A DNA stretch of 44,220 nt from the IMG/VR virus record IMGVR_UViG_3300031857_000399, positions 1-44,220 of that record, one strand, 5' to 3'. The stretch comes from a virus. The notes beneath the pieces were generated by a model, which was given only the letters and a program-made list of their open reading frames with translations, had not been told where the DNA came from and did no database searches. Positions 23,683 through 30,986 of the stretch are shown here, one piece after another. Positions within the stretch are counted from its first letter, which is position 1, and every line of letters starts with the position of its first letter. Made by a program: the position numbers and the translations under genes.

Positions 23683-23732
23683 CACCCATATACGTAAAAA
23701 CGTACGGACAAAATTTTGCTTGTCTATGGGTG
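23683..23732. ncRNA. 50-nt three-way-junction RNA element
   Basis: CACCCATA (23683-23690) pairs with TATGGGTG (23725-23732), 8 bp. Directly inside are hairpin TACGT-AAAA-ACGTA (23691-23704), a 2-nt CG linker, and hairpin GACAA-N8-TTGTC (23707-23724). The junction is gapless apart from the linker, and all pairs are Watson-Crick. It begins 10 nt past the stop of the first early gene, so it would be in the early transcript 3' UTR or be a processed RNA. Resembles a small riboswitch or stability element; no family recognised. Confidence 0.65.
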
Positions 23733-23789
23733 CGATATGTCGACAACAAACGAAGATAGTCGACAAACATAGGCAAAAAATAGCCATAT

Positions 23790-24167
23790 ATGAGGGTAAA
23801 AAATTCAGTGAATTTCCTCATGTAGCTTTCAACAGTGTTGAAACGGGCAAAGATATGTCAATGTTATCTTCAGTTCTTTGACATAACGGAAATTATTTTG
23901 TATTGTAACCATATCCGGTTATTGATATAAAGATAGGTTATTTTTCCGGCTATTTTTAGCCATCCAATTTAACCGACCAAACGAACGGCAAAAATATATC
24001 TATATTATTGCGGAAAGTAAGACCGAACGTCGACCCGCACCTTAAATAAGTGCGCTAAGTCTAAGGCAAAGTAAATTTAATTTATTCGTTTCTTTATTCG
24101 TAGCCAATGGATAGAAAAACATACACGTGTATACGGGCCGACCTGTATACATGGCTTATGGCATTGG
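23790..24167. ncRNA. Run of hairpins in the early intergenic region
   Basis: No credible gene between 23674 and 24447. Consecutive hairpins: 23790-23821 (6+6 bp, bulge, AGT loop), 23827-23843 (7 bp, AGT loop), 23854-23885 (8 bp), 23906-23921 (5 bp), 23948-23961 (5 bp), 23988-24011 (4+6 bp), 24036-24054 (5 bp), and 24104-24167 (6 bp closing, 7-bp inner TGTATAC/GTATACA). The density suggests a structured transcript running from the three-way junction to the tRNA-like element, though some short AT-rich hairpins may be chance. Confidence 0.45.
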
Positions 24168-24362
24168 ACAAGGTCTAAGCATGTCGCATGGGAACGGGGA
24201 AATTGCGACATAAAAAGATAATTAATAAGCGTGCAAACAAACCAACAATATTAACTTAACATAATTAGCAAAACAGAACTGTTATGGCTATACTCGCCCT
24301 GATGTTAAACAAAGGGTTAATTGTGCAAAGTTTACAAATATATTGTTTTTATAAACTCTCAA

Positions 24363-24419
24363 GGGAAAGTGCAAAGTGTGGGCGGTACGTGTGTCCAGGT
24401 TCGATTCCTGGCTTTCCCC
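24363..24419 (+). tRNA. tRNA-like element: acceptor and T arm only
   Basis: GGGAAAG (24363-24369) pairs perfectly with CTTTCCC (24412-24418). The T arm is canonical: CCAGG TTCGATT CCTGG (24395-24411). Only 25 nt lie between acceptor and T arm, where a tRNA has about 41, and I find no D or anticodon stem. It is either a decayed tRNA or a minimal tRNA-mimic, for instance a processing signal for RNase P/Z. The early gene leader follows directly after the 3' end. No 3' CCA is encoded. Confidence 0.55.
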
Positions 24420-24447
24420 TATTTATTCACCACTAAACAAAACAAAC

Positions 24448-24648
24448 ATGAAAACCAATTATGTAAAAGTATGCTCAGCTAAAAATGGCAGAGTAAGACG
24501 GTCTAATCAAAAGCCGGTAACTACGCATCAGCGTATTGTAATCGCCCTGACAGAACTGGGCGAAGACGTAAAACAATACAGACGTGAAGCATGTACACGT
24601 ATGTACAACCGGATGTTAGCAAACCCAAACCTAAACCCAATAAACTAA
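24448..24648 (+). CDS. Small basic early protein, 66 aa
   Basis: I start at ATG 24448 (MKTNYVKVCSAKNGRVRRSN); upstream in-frame codons run through the tRNA-like element. Rich in Arg/Lys with a helical centre (HQRIVIALTELGEDVKQYRR). Not recognised. The start is preceded by the A-rich leader ATTCACCACTAAACAAAACA found at several early genes. Confidence 0.6.
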   Translation: MKTNYVKVCSAKNGRVRRSNQKPVTTHQRIVIALTELGEDVKQYRREACTRMYNRMLANPNLNPIN

Positions 24649-24653
24649 ACGCA

Positions 24654-24758
24654 ATGCAAAACAAAAAATGTACTGACGCTGAATTACAGCGCAGAGTCGA
24701 ACTGGCTGTTGTATTATTCATAAGCCTAGTTGTTATCTCCTTCCTTCAAAAAATATAA
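24654..24758 (+). CDS. Small single-pass membrane protein, 34 aa
   Basis: MQNKKCTDAELQRRVELAVV opens a 34-residue protein with a charged N-terminus and one hydrophobic helix (about 17-31), likely N-in. It begins 5 bp after the previous stop and is followed by a lipoprotein gene 10 bp on. Small envelope proteins like this in early phage regions often modulate host membrane functions; this one is unrecognised. Confidence 0.5.
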   Translation: MQNKKCTDAELQRRVELAVVLFISLVVISFLQKI

Positions 24759-24768
24759 ACAAAACACA

Positions 24769-24930
24769 ATGAAAAAACTTACCATTATTATCATCATCGG
24801 ACTATTTATGTCATCATGTAGTAGATATGTAAACGCTGGGGGCGGTGGATGTGGTGTATGGCATCCAAAGAAATATTCAGGAGCTGCACCTAAGATGCGC
24901 TCAGGTGCTAGACTTGTATCCATTCACTAA
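24769..24930 (+). CDS. Small lipoprotein A, 53 aa
   Basis: Starts at ATG 24769 with the lipoprotein signal MKKLTIIIIIGLFMSSC (lipobox MSSC, lipidated Cys 17). The mature peptide is about 37 residues with a GGGGCGVWHPKK motif seen in small Bacteroidota lipoproteins. Its signal is almost the same as that of lipoprotein B (25163-25288), so the two are probably duplicates with diverged mature parts. Expected to sit in the inner or outer membrane; may have been acquired from a host. Confidence 0.65.
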   Translation: MKKLTIIIIIGLFMSSCSRYVNAGGGGCGVWHPKKYSGAAPKMRSGARLVSIH

Positions 24931-24947
24931 TCATAAAAACTAAACAC

Positions 24948-25157
24948 ATGAAAATTCAAATGTATATTGACGAATCAATGCTTCTGTATTTAATGGCTAA
25001 TCATCTAAACGTAGAAGTTATTGATGATGAAATAACAGACGGACAGGTACATGTAGAAATTGAAATAGAAAACTCTTATGACGCATCAAACCTATTTTAC
25101 GCAGGTGCGTGCTGGGGAGTAAATAGAAAAAAACTAATTGATAACCCATCAATCTAA
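24948..25157 (+). CDS. Small acidic early protein, 69 aa
   Basis: Unrecognised. Acidic, with an N-terminal strand (MKIQMYIDESMLLYLMANHL) and a repeated VEIEIEN-type strand, ending after GACWGVNRKKLI. It lies between the two lipoprotein genes with short A-rich spacers, so it is part of the same early transcript. Confidence 0.6.
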   Translation: MKIQMYIDESMLLYLMANHLNVEVIDDEITDGQVHVEIEIENSYDASNLFYAGACWGVNRKKLIDNPSI

Positions 25158-25162
25158 ACACA

Positions 25163-25288
25163 ATGAAACAATTAATCTTTATCATCATCATTGGGCTGTT
25201 TATGTCCTCATGTAACAAGTACTACACACCATATCAAGCGGCTAGTACCGGAGGTAAAAAGTGTAGTAAATGGAACAACATTCGATAA
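25163..25288 (+). CDS. Small lipoprotein B, 41 aa
   Basis: MKQLIFIIIIGLFMSSC is a lipoprotein signal (lipidated Cys 17) followed by a 25-residue mature peptide rich in Tyr/Lys/Ser. The signal closely matches lipoprotein A upstream while the mature parts differ, suggesting duplication followed by divergence. Start 5 bp after the preceding stop. Confidence 0.55.
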   Translation: MKQLIFIIIIGLFMSSCNKYYTPYQAASTGGKKCSKWNNIR

Positions 25289-25307
25289 ACAATAAAAACT
25301 AAACACA

Positions 25308-25433
25308 ATGAAAAGACTATTAAAAGAAGACAAGACAACTCTGGTGACTGTATTATTTGCCGGAGTATTTCTAACCGTGCATGTCATACTTGTAATAAGT
25401 AAGACAGTTTACATTTTGAACGTAATAAAGTGA
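25308..25433 (+). CDS. Small membrane protein, 41 aa
   Basis: MKRLLKEDKTTLVTVLFAGV begins a 41-residue protein with a basic N-terminus and one long hydrophobic helix (about 11-32). Last gene before a strong terminator at 25454-25490, so it ends the first early transcript. Confidence 0.5.
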   Translation: MKRLLKEDKTTLVTVLFAGVFLTVHVILVISKTVYILNVIK

Positions 25434-25453
25434 TGTTTGTTTTGTGTGTGAAT

Positions 25454-25490
25454 AGCCCGTAACAGGTAAAGCTGACGGGCTTTTTTATTT
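25454..25490 (+). terminator. Intrinsic terminator closing the first early unit
   Basis: AGCCCGT (25454-25460) pairs with ACGGGCT (25475-25481) around 14 nt, followed by TTTTTATTTT. Confidence 0.88.
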
Positions 25491-25536
25491 TACAAAATTA
25501 GACAAATCTATTTTACAAAAATTAAAACTAAATAAA

Positions 25537-25776
25537 ATGGAATTTAAAGCACATGGATATTATACAGTTTCTAACTGTGGGGGATTTGAAGTAATGCTAT
25601 CTGACTGCGGAACGATGGCAAAAGTAAGGGGCGCATTCGGGTCTGACAAGCCAGAAACTTCTGATTGGCTGCCAATAGAATACGTAACAAATGAGGATGA
25701 TGGAGATTTGCATCCAGTAATTGACCCAACAGGATACGACATCCCATTAAACTTAGTAATAAGAATTAATCGATAA
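25537..25776 (+). CDS. Unknown early protein, 79 aa
   Basis: Beta-rich acidic protein (MEFKAHGYYTVSNCGGFEVM; SDWLPIEYVTNEDDG). Unrecognised. First gene after the terminator at 25490; no clear TAnnTTTG promoter lies between, so read-through or a divergent promoter is needed. Confidence 0.6.
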   Translation: MEFKAHGYYTVSNCGGFEVMLSDCGTMAKVRGAFGSDKPETSDWLPIEYVTNEDDGDLHPVIDPTGYDIPLNLVIRINR

Positions 25777-25836
25777 ACCTAAAACTTTACAAATGGTACA
25801 GATACCATGCAAATTAATCACACTAAAAACAAACAC

Positions 25837-26046
25837 ATGAACACAGAAACACAATGGGGTATTAACCTACGTGCTTTGCTCGAATCTGAGATAGCAATAA
25901 AACTAAAAGACGCAGACCTTAGCAGCTACAAATTGAGGAATGAGTTCGTAGATTATATTGAGAGTAGGATAATGGAATGCGACTGGGTATCAATGAGCGA
26001 TGGAACTACATACAAAAAAACATTTTCGCCAACACTAAACAAATAA
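25837..26046 (+). CDS. Unknown early protein, 69 aa
   Basis: Start ATG 25837 chosen (MNTETQWGINLRALLESEIA) because it follows the usual A-rich leader; a longer frame starts at 25807. Helical N-terminal two thirds (RALLESEIAIKLKDADLSSY), no known motif. Confidence 0.6.
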   Translation: MNTETQWGINLRALLESEIAIKLKDADLSSYKLRNEFVDYIESRIMECDWVSMSDGTTYKKTFSPTLNK

Positions 26047-26063
26047 AACAAAAACAAAAACGT

Positions 26064-26381
26064 ATGCAACAAGGTCAAACAGCAAGAGAGCAATTTGAAG
26101 AAGAAATTATAGGTCCAGTTTCATGTGCTTGGTTAGAACTAAATATTAATGGGAAAAGTAAAACACTAAAACTTAGACAAGGATATACAGAAGATGAGTA
26201 TCAAGATTTCTTGTCAAACTTGGAATTTGATAATGGCAATGCCAAAGATGGGTTCAACTATGTAAAAGGGACAATATGGTGTAATGAAACAGAATGGTAT
26301 GAAAGAGCCGAAGCTTTGTATGGAGACTATTGGGTTCACTGCTATGCACCACAGATACCACTAGAATTAATTAACCAATAA
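26064..26381 (+). CDS. Unknown early protein, 105 aa
   Basis: Start ATG 26064 (MQQGQTAREQFEEEIIGPVS), after an A-rich spacer; an upstream start at 25977 would overlap the previous gene. Aromatic-rich beta sequence (WCNETEWYERAEALYGDYWV) suggests a compact fold. Unrecognised, acidic, cytoplasmic. Confidence 0.6.
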   Translation: MQQGQTAREQFEEEIIGPVSCAWLELNINGKSKTLKLRQGYTEDEYQDFLSNLEFDNGNAKDGFNYVKGTIWCNETEWYERAEALYGDYWVHCYAPQIPLELINQ

Positions 26382-26392
26382 AACAAAACAAC

Positions 26393-26686
26393 ATGGATAT
26401 TTATTTAGTATTTGAAATGCCGTTTGAGTATTACGATTGGGAAATACCAAGATACGAAGGAGTATTTAAAACTTTAGAAGAGGCAAATGATTATGCAGAT
26501 AAACTTGCTGAGACATATAAAGGCAGATTAAATTACCCTAAAACACAAAAAGTAAAAAACATAGGGCTAATTGAATCTTATTTTGTATTAGGAGGTAAGC
26601 CGCGTGATGTTGAATATCCTTCGTGCGACGAGAATGGAGAAACTATGTACAAATATATTACTTTCATAATTAAACAATCACTCTAA
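26393..26686 (+). CDS. Unknown early protein, 97 aa
   Basis: Begins MDIYLVFEMPFEYYDWEIPR; the layout strand - FKTLEEANDYADKLAETYKG helix - strands suggests a small alpha/beta fold of the kind seen in many phage orphan proteins that respond to or bind small ligands. Unrecognised; 11 bp from the upstream stop. Confidence 0.6.
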   Translation: MDIYLVFEMPFEYYDWEIPRYEGVFKTLEEANDYADKLAETYKGRLNYPKTQKVKNIGLIESYFVLGGKPRDVEYPSCDENGETMYKYITFIIKQSL

Positions 26687-26697
26687 AAACAAAACGC

Positions 26698-27129
26698 ATG
26701 AGTACAATCAACCTGCTATGCAAGTTCGTGTCTCAGAGACCTGGACTTGACTTCCACAACTACGGAGACTGGAAAGCATACAACTCCGAAAGGCGTGAGA
26801 TAACTAAGGACATGGGAGACTTCCATGAACTCCTTAACCATGCACGTCTGAGAGTAAACAACCTTGATGATAAGATAAAAGCGTACCTTGAAAGGTCATC
26901 AGGCAGGCTTACAATAAATGAGGATGGTCAGCTGCAATACATCACAGGACAATACTTCCCTACTGAATACAGACCAGCAGCATCGAGAGTAGTCGCTGAT
27001 ATTATATGGTCAGACTACAGAGACGAGAAGCATGCGGATGGGCGTGACGTGTACGAAACAGGACACGATATAAGGAAAGCACTACGCACCTACTTCGGCA
27101 GGCGTATAATGAAATACTATTTTAATTAA
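26698..27129 (+). CDS. Unknown early protein, 143 aa
   Basis: Helical, basic/acidic mix with YNSERREITKDMGDFHELLN and TGHDIRKALRTYFGRRIMKY. The C-terminal basic helix could bind nucleic acid. No family recognised. 11 bp after the preceding stop; the gene after it starts 8 bp downstream. Confidence 0.6.
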   Translation: MSTINLLCKFVSQRPGLDFHNYGDWKAYNSERREITKDMGDFHELLNHARLRVNNLDDKIKAYLERSSGRLTINEDGQLQYITGQYFPTEYRPAASRVVADIIWSDYRDEKHADGRDVYETGHDIRKALRTYFGRRIMKYYFN

Positions 27130-27137
27130 TATAGTAC

Positions 27138-27347
27138 ATGCAATACATATTCCTTATCTTAGCAATAGTATTATTCGGATATGCTGATGAGCAACCTAAC
27201 TGCATAATAGGTGGGGTATTATGCCTCGCCTTCTCTGTATGGATGGTTGCAATTCCGCATGAAGAAACCAATAAACGCAAACGTAAACGTAGGGTAGCTA
27301 GCAACCTGCCAAAAGCTAGCAGTCTTAAGCACTGTTCTAAGGACTAA
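27138..27347 (+). CDS. Two-pass small membrane protein, 69 aa
   Basis: Two hydrophobic helices (MQYIFLILAIVLFGYA and CIIGGVLCLAFSVWMVAIP, about 1-16 and 22-40) are followed by a very basic cytoplasmic tail (NKRKRKRRVA). Topology with the tail inside is expected. Function unknown; another of the small envelope proteins of the early region. Confidence 0.6.
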   Translation: MQYIFLILAIVLFGYADEQPNCIIGGVLCLAFSVWMVAIPHEETNKRKRKRRVASNLPKASSLKHCSKD

Positions 27348-27389
27348 AGAACGTGGCAAAACATTCACAAACATTTAAAAACAAAAACT

Positions 27390-27779
27390 ATGTCACAGAC
27401 AACTATCTCCAACGACTTACTGAAAGCTATTTATGACAACGGCAATGATGCTGTAAAGGACTACGTATTGTCAGCAGTACCTGACCTACTGGCTACATCA
27501 ATTGATGGCTTCGTGCTTGACATTGACTCGGACTCACTCTCACGCTTTATTGACACGCTGGATGTCTCCGATTACAATGACACACGCCTTATAGAAGTAA
27601 TCCAAAAGACCGCATCTGGTGCCGAAGCAGGACATGGATTCTACCTTCACAGACAAGATGGTGGTGTTCAATGGTTTGCATCTCCCACTAAAAAGCAAAA
27701 AGCAGTTCGTATTGTGCCTGTATTTGCAGGTAGCGATGCGGAGAGACATCTTATTGACCTCGGATACACACAGCTCTAA
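27390..27779 (+). CDS. Unknown early protein, 129 aa
   Basis: Acidic N-terminal half rich in Asp (FVLDIDSDSLSRFIDTLDVS), then a beta-rich part with HRQDGGVQWFASPTKKQKAV and a final AERHLIDLGY. Not recognised. It ends 15 bp before a strong terminator (27795-27825). Confidence 0.6.
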   Translation: MSQTTISNDLLKAIYDNGNDAVKDYVLSAVPDLLATSIDGFVLDIDSDSLSRFIDTLDVSDYNDTRLIEVIQKTASGAEAGHGFYLHRQDGGVQWFASPTKKQKAVRIVPVFAGSDAERHLIDLGYTQL

Positions 27780-27794
27780 TATCTTTCACAAATC

Positions 27795-27825
27795 AGCAGG
27801 GTAGTACATCTGCCCTGCTTTTTAT
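27795..27825 (+). terminator. Intrinsic terminator before the 512-aa gene
   Basis: GCAGGG (27796-27801) pairs with CCCTGC (27813-27818), loop 11, then TTTTTATT. The next gene's leader (ATTCACTTAAAACAAAACCA) follows immediately. Confidence 0.88.
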
Positions 27826-27844
27826 TCACTTAAAACAAAACCAC

Positions 27845-29383
27845 ATGTTTACTTACAACACAAGAGAGTTATTGCGTAAAGCAAATTGTTACTATGACGT
27901 AACGCTGGAAGGTATTGAAAACGTGCACCTGAGGGGTGCTATGTTTGGCTACTACAAATCAGGTAGCGATAAAGAAAGAGACGATAATGACAGGTGGCCG
28001 GATGATGGTCGTATGTTTATAAAGCCAGGTAAACTGCTCAAGAAAATGGCTGAAGTGGCACAATCTGACCTAACCGACCACGACATCGAGCAAGCTGTCA
28101 ACAGACTAAAGAATGTCATCTCTATACATGGGGATGAGCATGGCGAAGGCGCAGAATCTCCTACGCTATGTGTAGTAAAGGGAGAGCTGATAGGCGCTTA
28201 CTATCTGGAAGATAACTACGTTGCAACTGTAGGTAATCTAGGCAGTAGTTGTATGCGGTACGAAAGCTGTCTTCCTGCATTTAGAATATACGAGGACAAT
28301 CAGGATTCTATATCCATGCTGGTACTCAAATCACACACAAATAAGGTATTTGCAAGGGCTTTACTATGGAAGCTCAATGCAGAGTACTACATGGATACTG
28401 TTTACAGCATCAAGGACAACTACAGAGACATGCTTATTGACTATGCCAAGCGTCATGATTTCTACTACAAATCCTATCAGTCCTGCCATCACAATGTATT
28501 TGACATGAAAGGTAGCGAGCGTGTAACTCCTTTCATCATCAGCGTACCAATCAACTTCGACCCGTCATGGAAAGTACCATACATGGATACTATGTTCTTT
28601 GCTGTCAAGCGTGAAGACCAATGGTATGCTACAAATTGTGCTGTTGCAACAGATACGGAGATACACCGGATGAGAAGTACGAGTGTTAGACCTGGGGATA
28701 GATGGATACCTGCTGAAAACTATCTGCTCCACATGGAGGTATCATTCTCACTTCTGCATAAAACATTCGTTTCTGATGCCGCTAAGAAGTGGATAGATGA
28801 TAACGACACAAGTGATATATCTAACAGCTTGATGAAGGATGTCATTAAGGATGACGAAAGCGGAAACTCTGACTACAAAAGATACTTCTTATTTGAAGAA
28901 GAAGAGGAAGACGACCACGATGGAGAGGTATGGTCTGAATGGCATGGATGCTATATTGACGAATACGATGCTGTTTACTCAGATGCGTATAATGACTATA
29001 TAAGATGCGATTGTAGCGTAGATGTTAACGGAATATACTACCATGAGGATGACGACGACATCAGATATGTAGAGTCAAGAGGAAGATATTATCACGTTGA
29101 TGAGACTGTGTACTGCGAGTACAACAGCGATGACATCCACATTAATGACGCCACACACGTAGAAGACTATGGATATGTACACGATGATGACGTAAATGAG
29201 GTAGCTGTTGATATTGATGGTACATGGTACAACAAAAACAACTGCGTTCAGTGTGAAATCAGCGATGTATGGATGCAAGAAGGTGATGAGCAAGAGCTTC
29301 CAGATGGTAGATTGGTAACGAAGGAAGAGTACGACAAGTTCATGGCAGAGAATAAAGAAGAGGAAGAAGAAGAAAGACCTTAA
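27845..29383 (+). CDS. Large acidic protein of unknown function, 512 aa
   Basis: Two parts. Residues 1-330 look like a folded domain with a conserved-looking SSCMRYESC (about 134-142) and SCHHNVFD (about 213-220), suggesting a metal or thiol site. Residues 340-512 are very acidic and built of irregular repeats pairing a Cys/Trp/Tyr with Asp runs (GCYIDEYDAVYSDAYNDYIR; YHEDDDDIRYVESRGRYYHV; NNCVQCEISDVW), ending in a Glu run. Proteins of this kind occur in large phages without known role. It begins its own unit after a terminator and is followed 24 bp later by a metallopeptidase gene. DNA mimicry by the acidic tail is a possibility, not shown. Confidence 0.65.
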   Translation: MFTYNTRELLRKANCYYDVTLEGIENVHLRGAMFGYYKSGSDKERDDNDRWPDDGRMFIKPGKLLKKMAEVAQSDLTDHDIEQAVNRLKNVISIHGDEHGEGAESPTLCVVKGELIGAYYLEDNYVATVGNLGSSCMRYESCLPAFRIYEDNQDSISMLVLKSHTNKVFARALLWKLNAEYYMDTVYSIKDNYRDMLIDYAKRHDFYYKSYQSCHHNVFDMKGSERVTPFIISVPINFDPSWKVPYMDTMFFAVKREDQWYATNCAVATDTEIHRMRSTSVRPGDRWIPAENYLLHMEVSFSLLHKTFVSDAAKKWIDDNDTSDISNSLMKDVIKDDESGNSDYKRYFLFEEEEEDDHDGEVWSEWHGCYIDEYDAVYSDAYNDYIRCDCSVDVNGIYYHEDDDDIRYVESRGRYYHVDETVYCEYNSDDIHINDATHVEDYGYVHDDDVNEVAVDIDGTWYNKNNCVQCEISDVWMQEGDEQELPDGRLVTKEEYDKFMAENKEEEEEERP

Positions 29384-29407
29384 TCATTAACAATTAAAAC
29401 AAATAAC

Positions 29408-30667
29408 ATGATAGACAATTTATTCAAAAGCATCCTTGAGGTGCAGTCATGCTCCGGCAGAGTCGAACGTATGACACAACTGATAACCAATTTAGCCAAG
29501 TCATTCGGTGCTAATGTAAGAATCGACAAAGGCAATGTGTATGTAACCAAAGGTAAGCCGAAAGCCAATGGCTACCCATGTATGGTGGCTCATACAGATA
29601 CTGTCCACGACATTGTACCTGACAATGAATACTCCGTAGGATATGACACTACAAACGGCATCATCTATGCTTACAACCCTGTCAAGCGTAACTTCACAGG
29701 TATCGGTGGCGATGACAAGGTAGGCATCTATATTGCACTGGCTGCTGTGCGTGACTTCGACAGCATCAAGGCAGTGTTCTTTCGGGATGAGGAGATAGGG
29801 TGCGTAGGCAGTGGGATTGCCGACCTGACATTCTTCTCCGATTGTACGTATGCCTTGCAGTGCGACAGGCGCGGGTATGGTGACTTCATCAACAATATCA
29901 ATGGTAATGACATATCATCTCAGGACTTCCAAAATGATATTTCATCCATCATCAGCAGGTACAAGTACACGTTTACTAAGGGTGCTACCACTGACGTAGG
30001 TAAGCTGACATCACTTGGCGTAGGCATCAGCTGTGCTAACATGAGTTGCGGTTACTACAATCCACATCAGCCGGAAGAGATTATAGTAGTAGATGACGTG
30101 CTTGATTGCAAGGATATGGTGTATGAAATACTATATAGCATCGACAAGAAGTATCCGCACACACCACCACCAAAGCCTGTATACTCCGGCAGAGATTACT
30201 ATGGTAACCCTTACAATCATGGTAGCTTCTACGATAAGGCTTATGTCGAGCCTAAGTCTTACAAGCTATATGATGACAATGAGTTCGCAGGCATTAGCTT
30301 CCCGTTCGATGATGAGCTGGTTAAGATGACAGATGAGGACATATACGAATACTGCATCGCTGTAATGTTCGGGTATGAGTATGTAGGGAAGGATATGTAT
30401 ATGTATCACGACAATGAAACGCTCGACTGCGTGTATCAGAGCAAGCAGGATATAGGTATTGATACCCTTGAATCACTACTTGATGACGAGGAGTTGTATG
30501 ACGTGTATGAGCAGGCTTCATTGGTAGAACAGCAGAGAGACTACCTGATTAACAAAGACAAGCAGGGATGTGTATGCTGTGGTACTAAAAAAATAAGCGA
30601 AGACAGCAAGCTGTATTATGAAGGGATGTGCTACCCTTGCTACAACCAAAAAGTGTTTGGGTGGTAG
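29408..30667 (+). CDS. Peptidase T / M20-M42-like metallopeptidase, 419 aa
   Basis: All expected di-zinc ligands appear in order: H62 in MVAHTDTVHD, D102 in GIGGDDKVGIY, E128-E129 in FFRDEEIGCVGS, D153 in QCDRRG and H220 in YYNPHQPEE. This is the layout of co-catalytic aminopeptidases (peptidase T, M42). Such enzymes release N-terminal residues from short peptides in the cytoplasm. The C-terminal third (about 260-419) is an unusual extension, Tyr/Asp-rich, ending in a zinc-knuckle-like CVCCGTKK...CYPCYNQK. A phage copy could recycle peptides or disarm a host peptide-dependent defence; that is speculative. Confidence 0.75.
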   Translation: MIDNLFKSILEVQSCSGRVERMTQLITNLAKSFGANVRIDKGNVYVTKGKPKANGYPCMVAHTDTVHDIVPDNEYSVGYDTTNGIIYAYNPVKRNFTGIGGDDKVGIYIALAAVRDFDSIKAVFFRDEEIGCVGSGIADLTFFSDCTYALQCDRRGYGDFINNINGNDISSQDFQNDISSIISRYKYTFTKGATTDVGKLTSLGVGISCANMSCGYYNPHQPEEIIVVDDVLDCKDMVYEILYSIDKKYPHTPPPKPVYSGRDYYGNPYNHGSFYDKAYVEPKSYKLYDDNEFAGISFPFDDELVKMTDEDIYEYCIAVMFGYEYVGKDMYMYHDNETLDCVYQSKQDIGIDTLESLLDDEELYDVYEQASLVEQQRDYLINKDKQGCVCCGTKKISEDSKLYYEGMCYPCYNQKVFGW

Positions 30668-30676
30668 GTTTCACTC

Positions 30677-30943
30677 TCACGCTTTTTTGGTCGACTTGCC
30701 GTTCGCACCCTGCCTTGCCCGGTTCTTCGACTTATGCTCCTTTACGAGCTTACCACTCTTGGTATGGCTCATATCCATGTCATCTCCGTTTCCGTAAGTA
30801 CCGGCTTTTCTGTTAGCTTTATTCAGCTCAGAACGGTACTTGCGTTGCTTCGGGTCTTTATTGTAGAGGGCATCGTAAGCCAGCTTACGCTTTTTAGCAT
30901 CCGGGTTCTTATCGTAGTATTGTTGAGTTTTAGACTTTGCCAT
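30677..30943 (-). CDS. Small basic protein, minus strand inside the early region, 88 aa
   Basis: Starts at ATG 30943 (MAKSKTQQYYDKNPDAKKRK). Pattern YRSELNKANRKAGTYGNGDD, then DMSHTKSGKLV and NRARQGANGKS, is one I know from small basic proteins of many tailed phages, of unknown function. It is the only minus-strand gene between 22000 and 40370 and has its own TATATTTG box 3 nt from the ATG. That is the style of the late promoters, so it is probably expressed late and may be a virion or DNA-binding protein like the basic set at 12528-14046. Confidence 0.7.
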   Translation of the reverse strand: MAKSKTQQYYDKNPDAKKRKLAYDALYNKDPKQRKYRSELNKANRKAGTYGNGDDMDMSHTKSGKLVKEHKSKNRARQGANGKSTKKA

Positions 30944-30946
30944 AGG

Positions 30947-30975
30947 CAAATATAACAATTTTTAATAATCACAAA
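30947..30975 (-). promoter_or_regulatory. Promoter of the embedded minus-strand gene
   Basis: Minus strand TTTG (30975-30972), 17-nt gap, TATATTTG (30954-30947); an alternative TTTG gives a 23-nt gap. The box ends 3 nt before the ATG at 30943, implying a leaderless or near-leaderless mRNA. Confidence 0.55.
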
Positions 30976-30986
30976 AACAAATCAAC

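Noticed and set aside
24284-24436. 50-codon plus-strand frame across the tRNA-like element
   Set aside because: It would translate through the acceptor and T arm; the RNA structure explains the sequence better.
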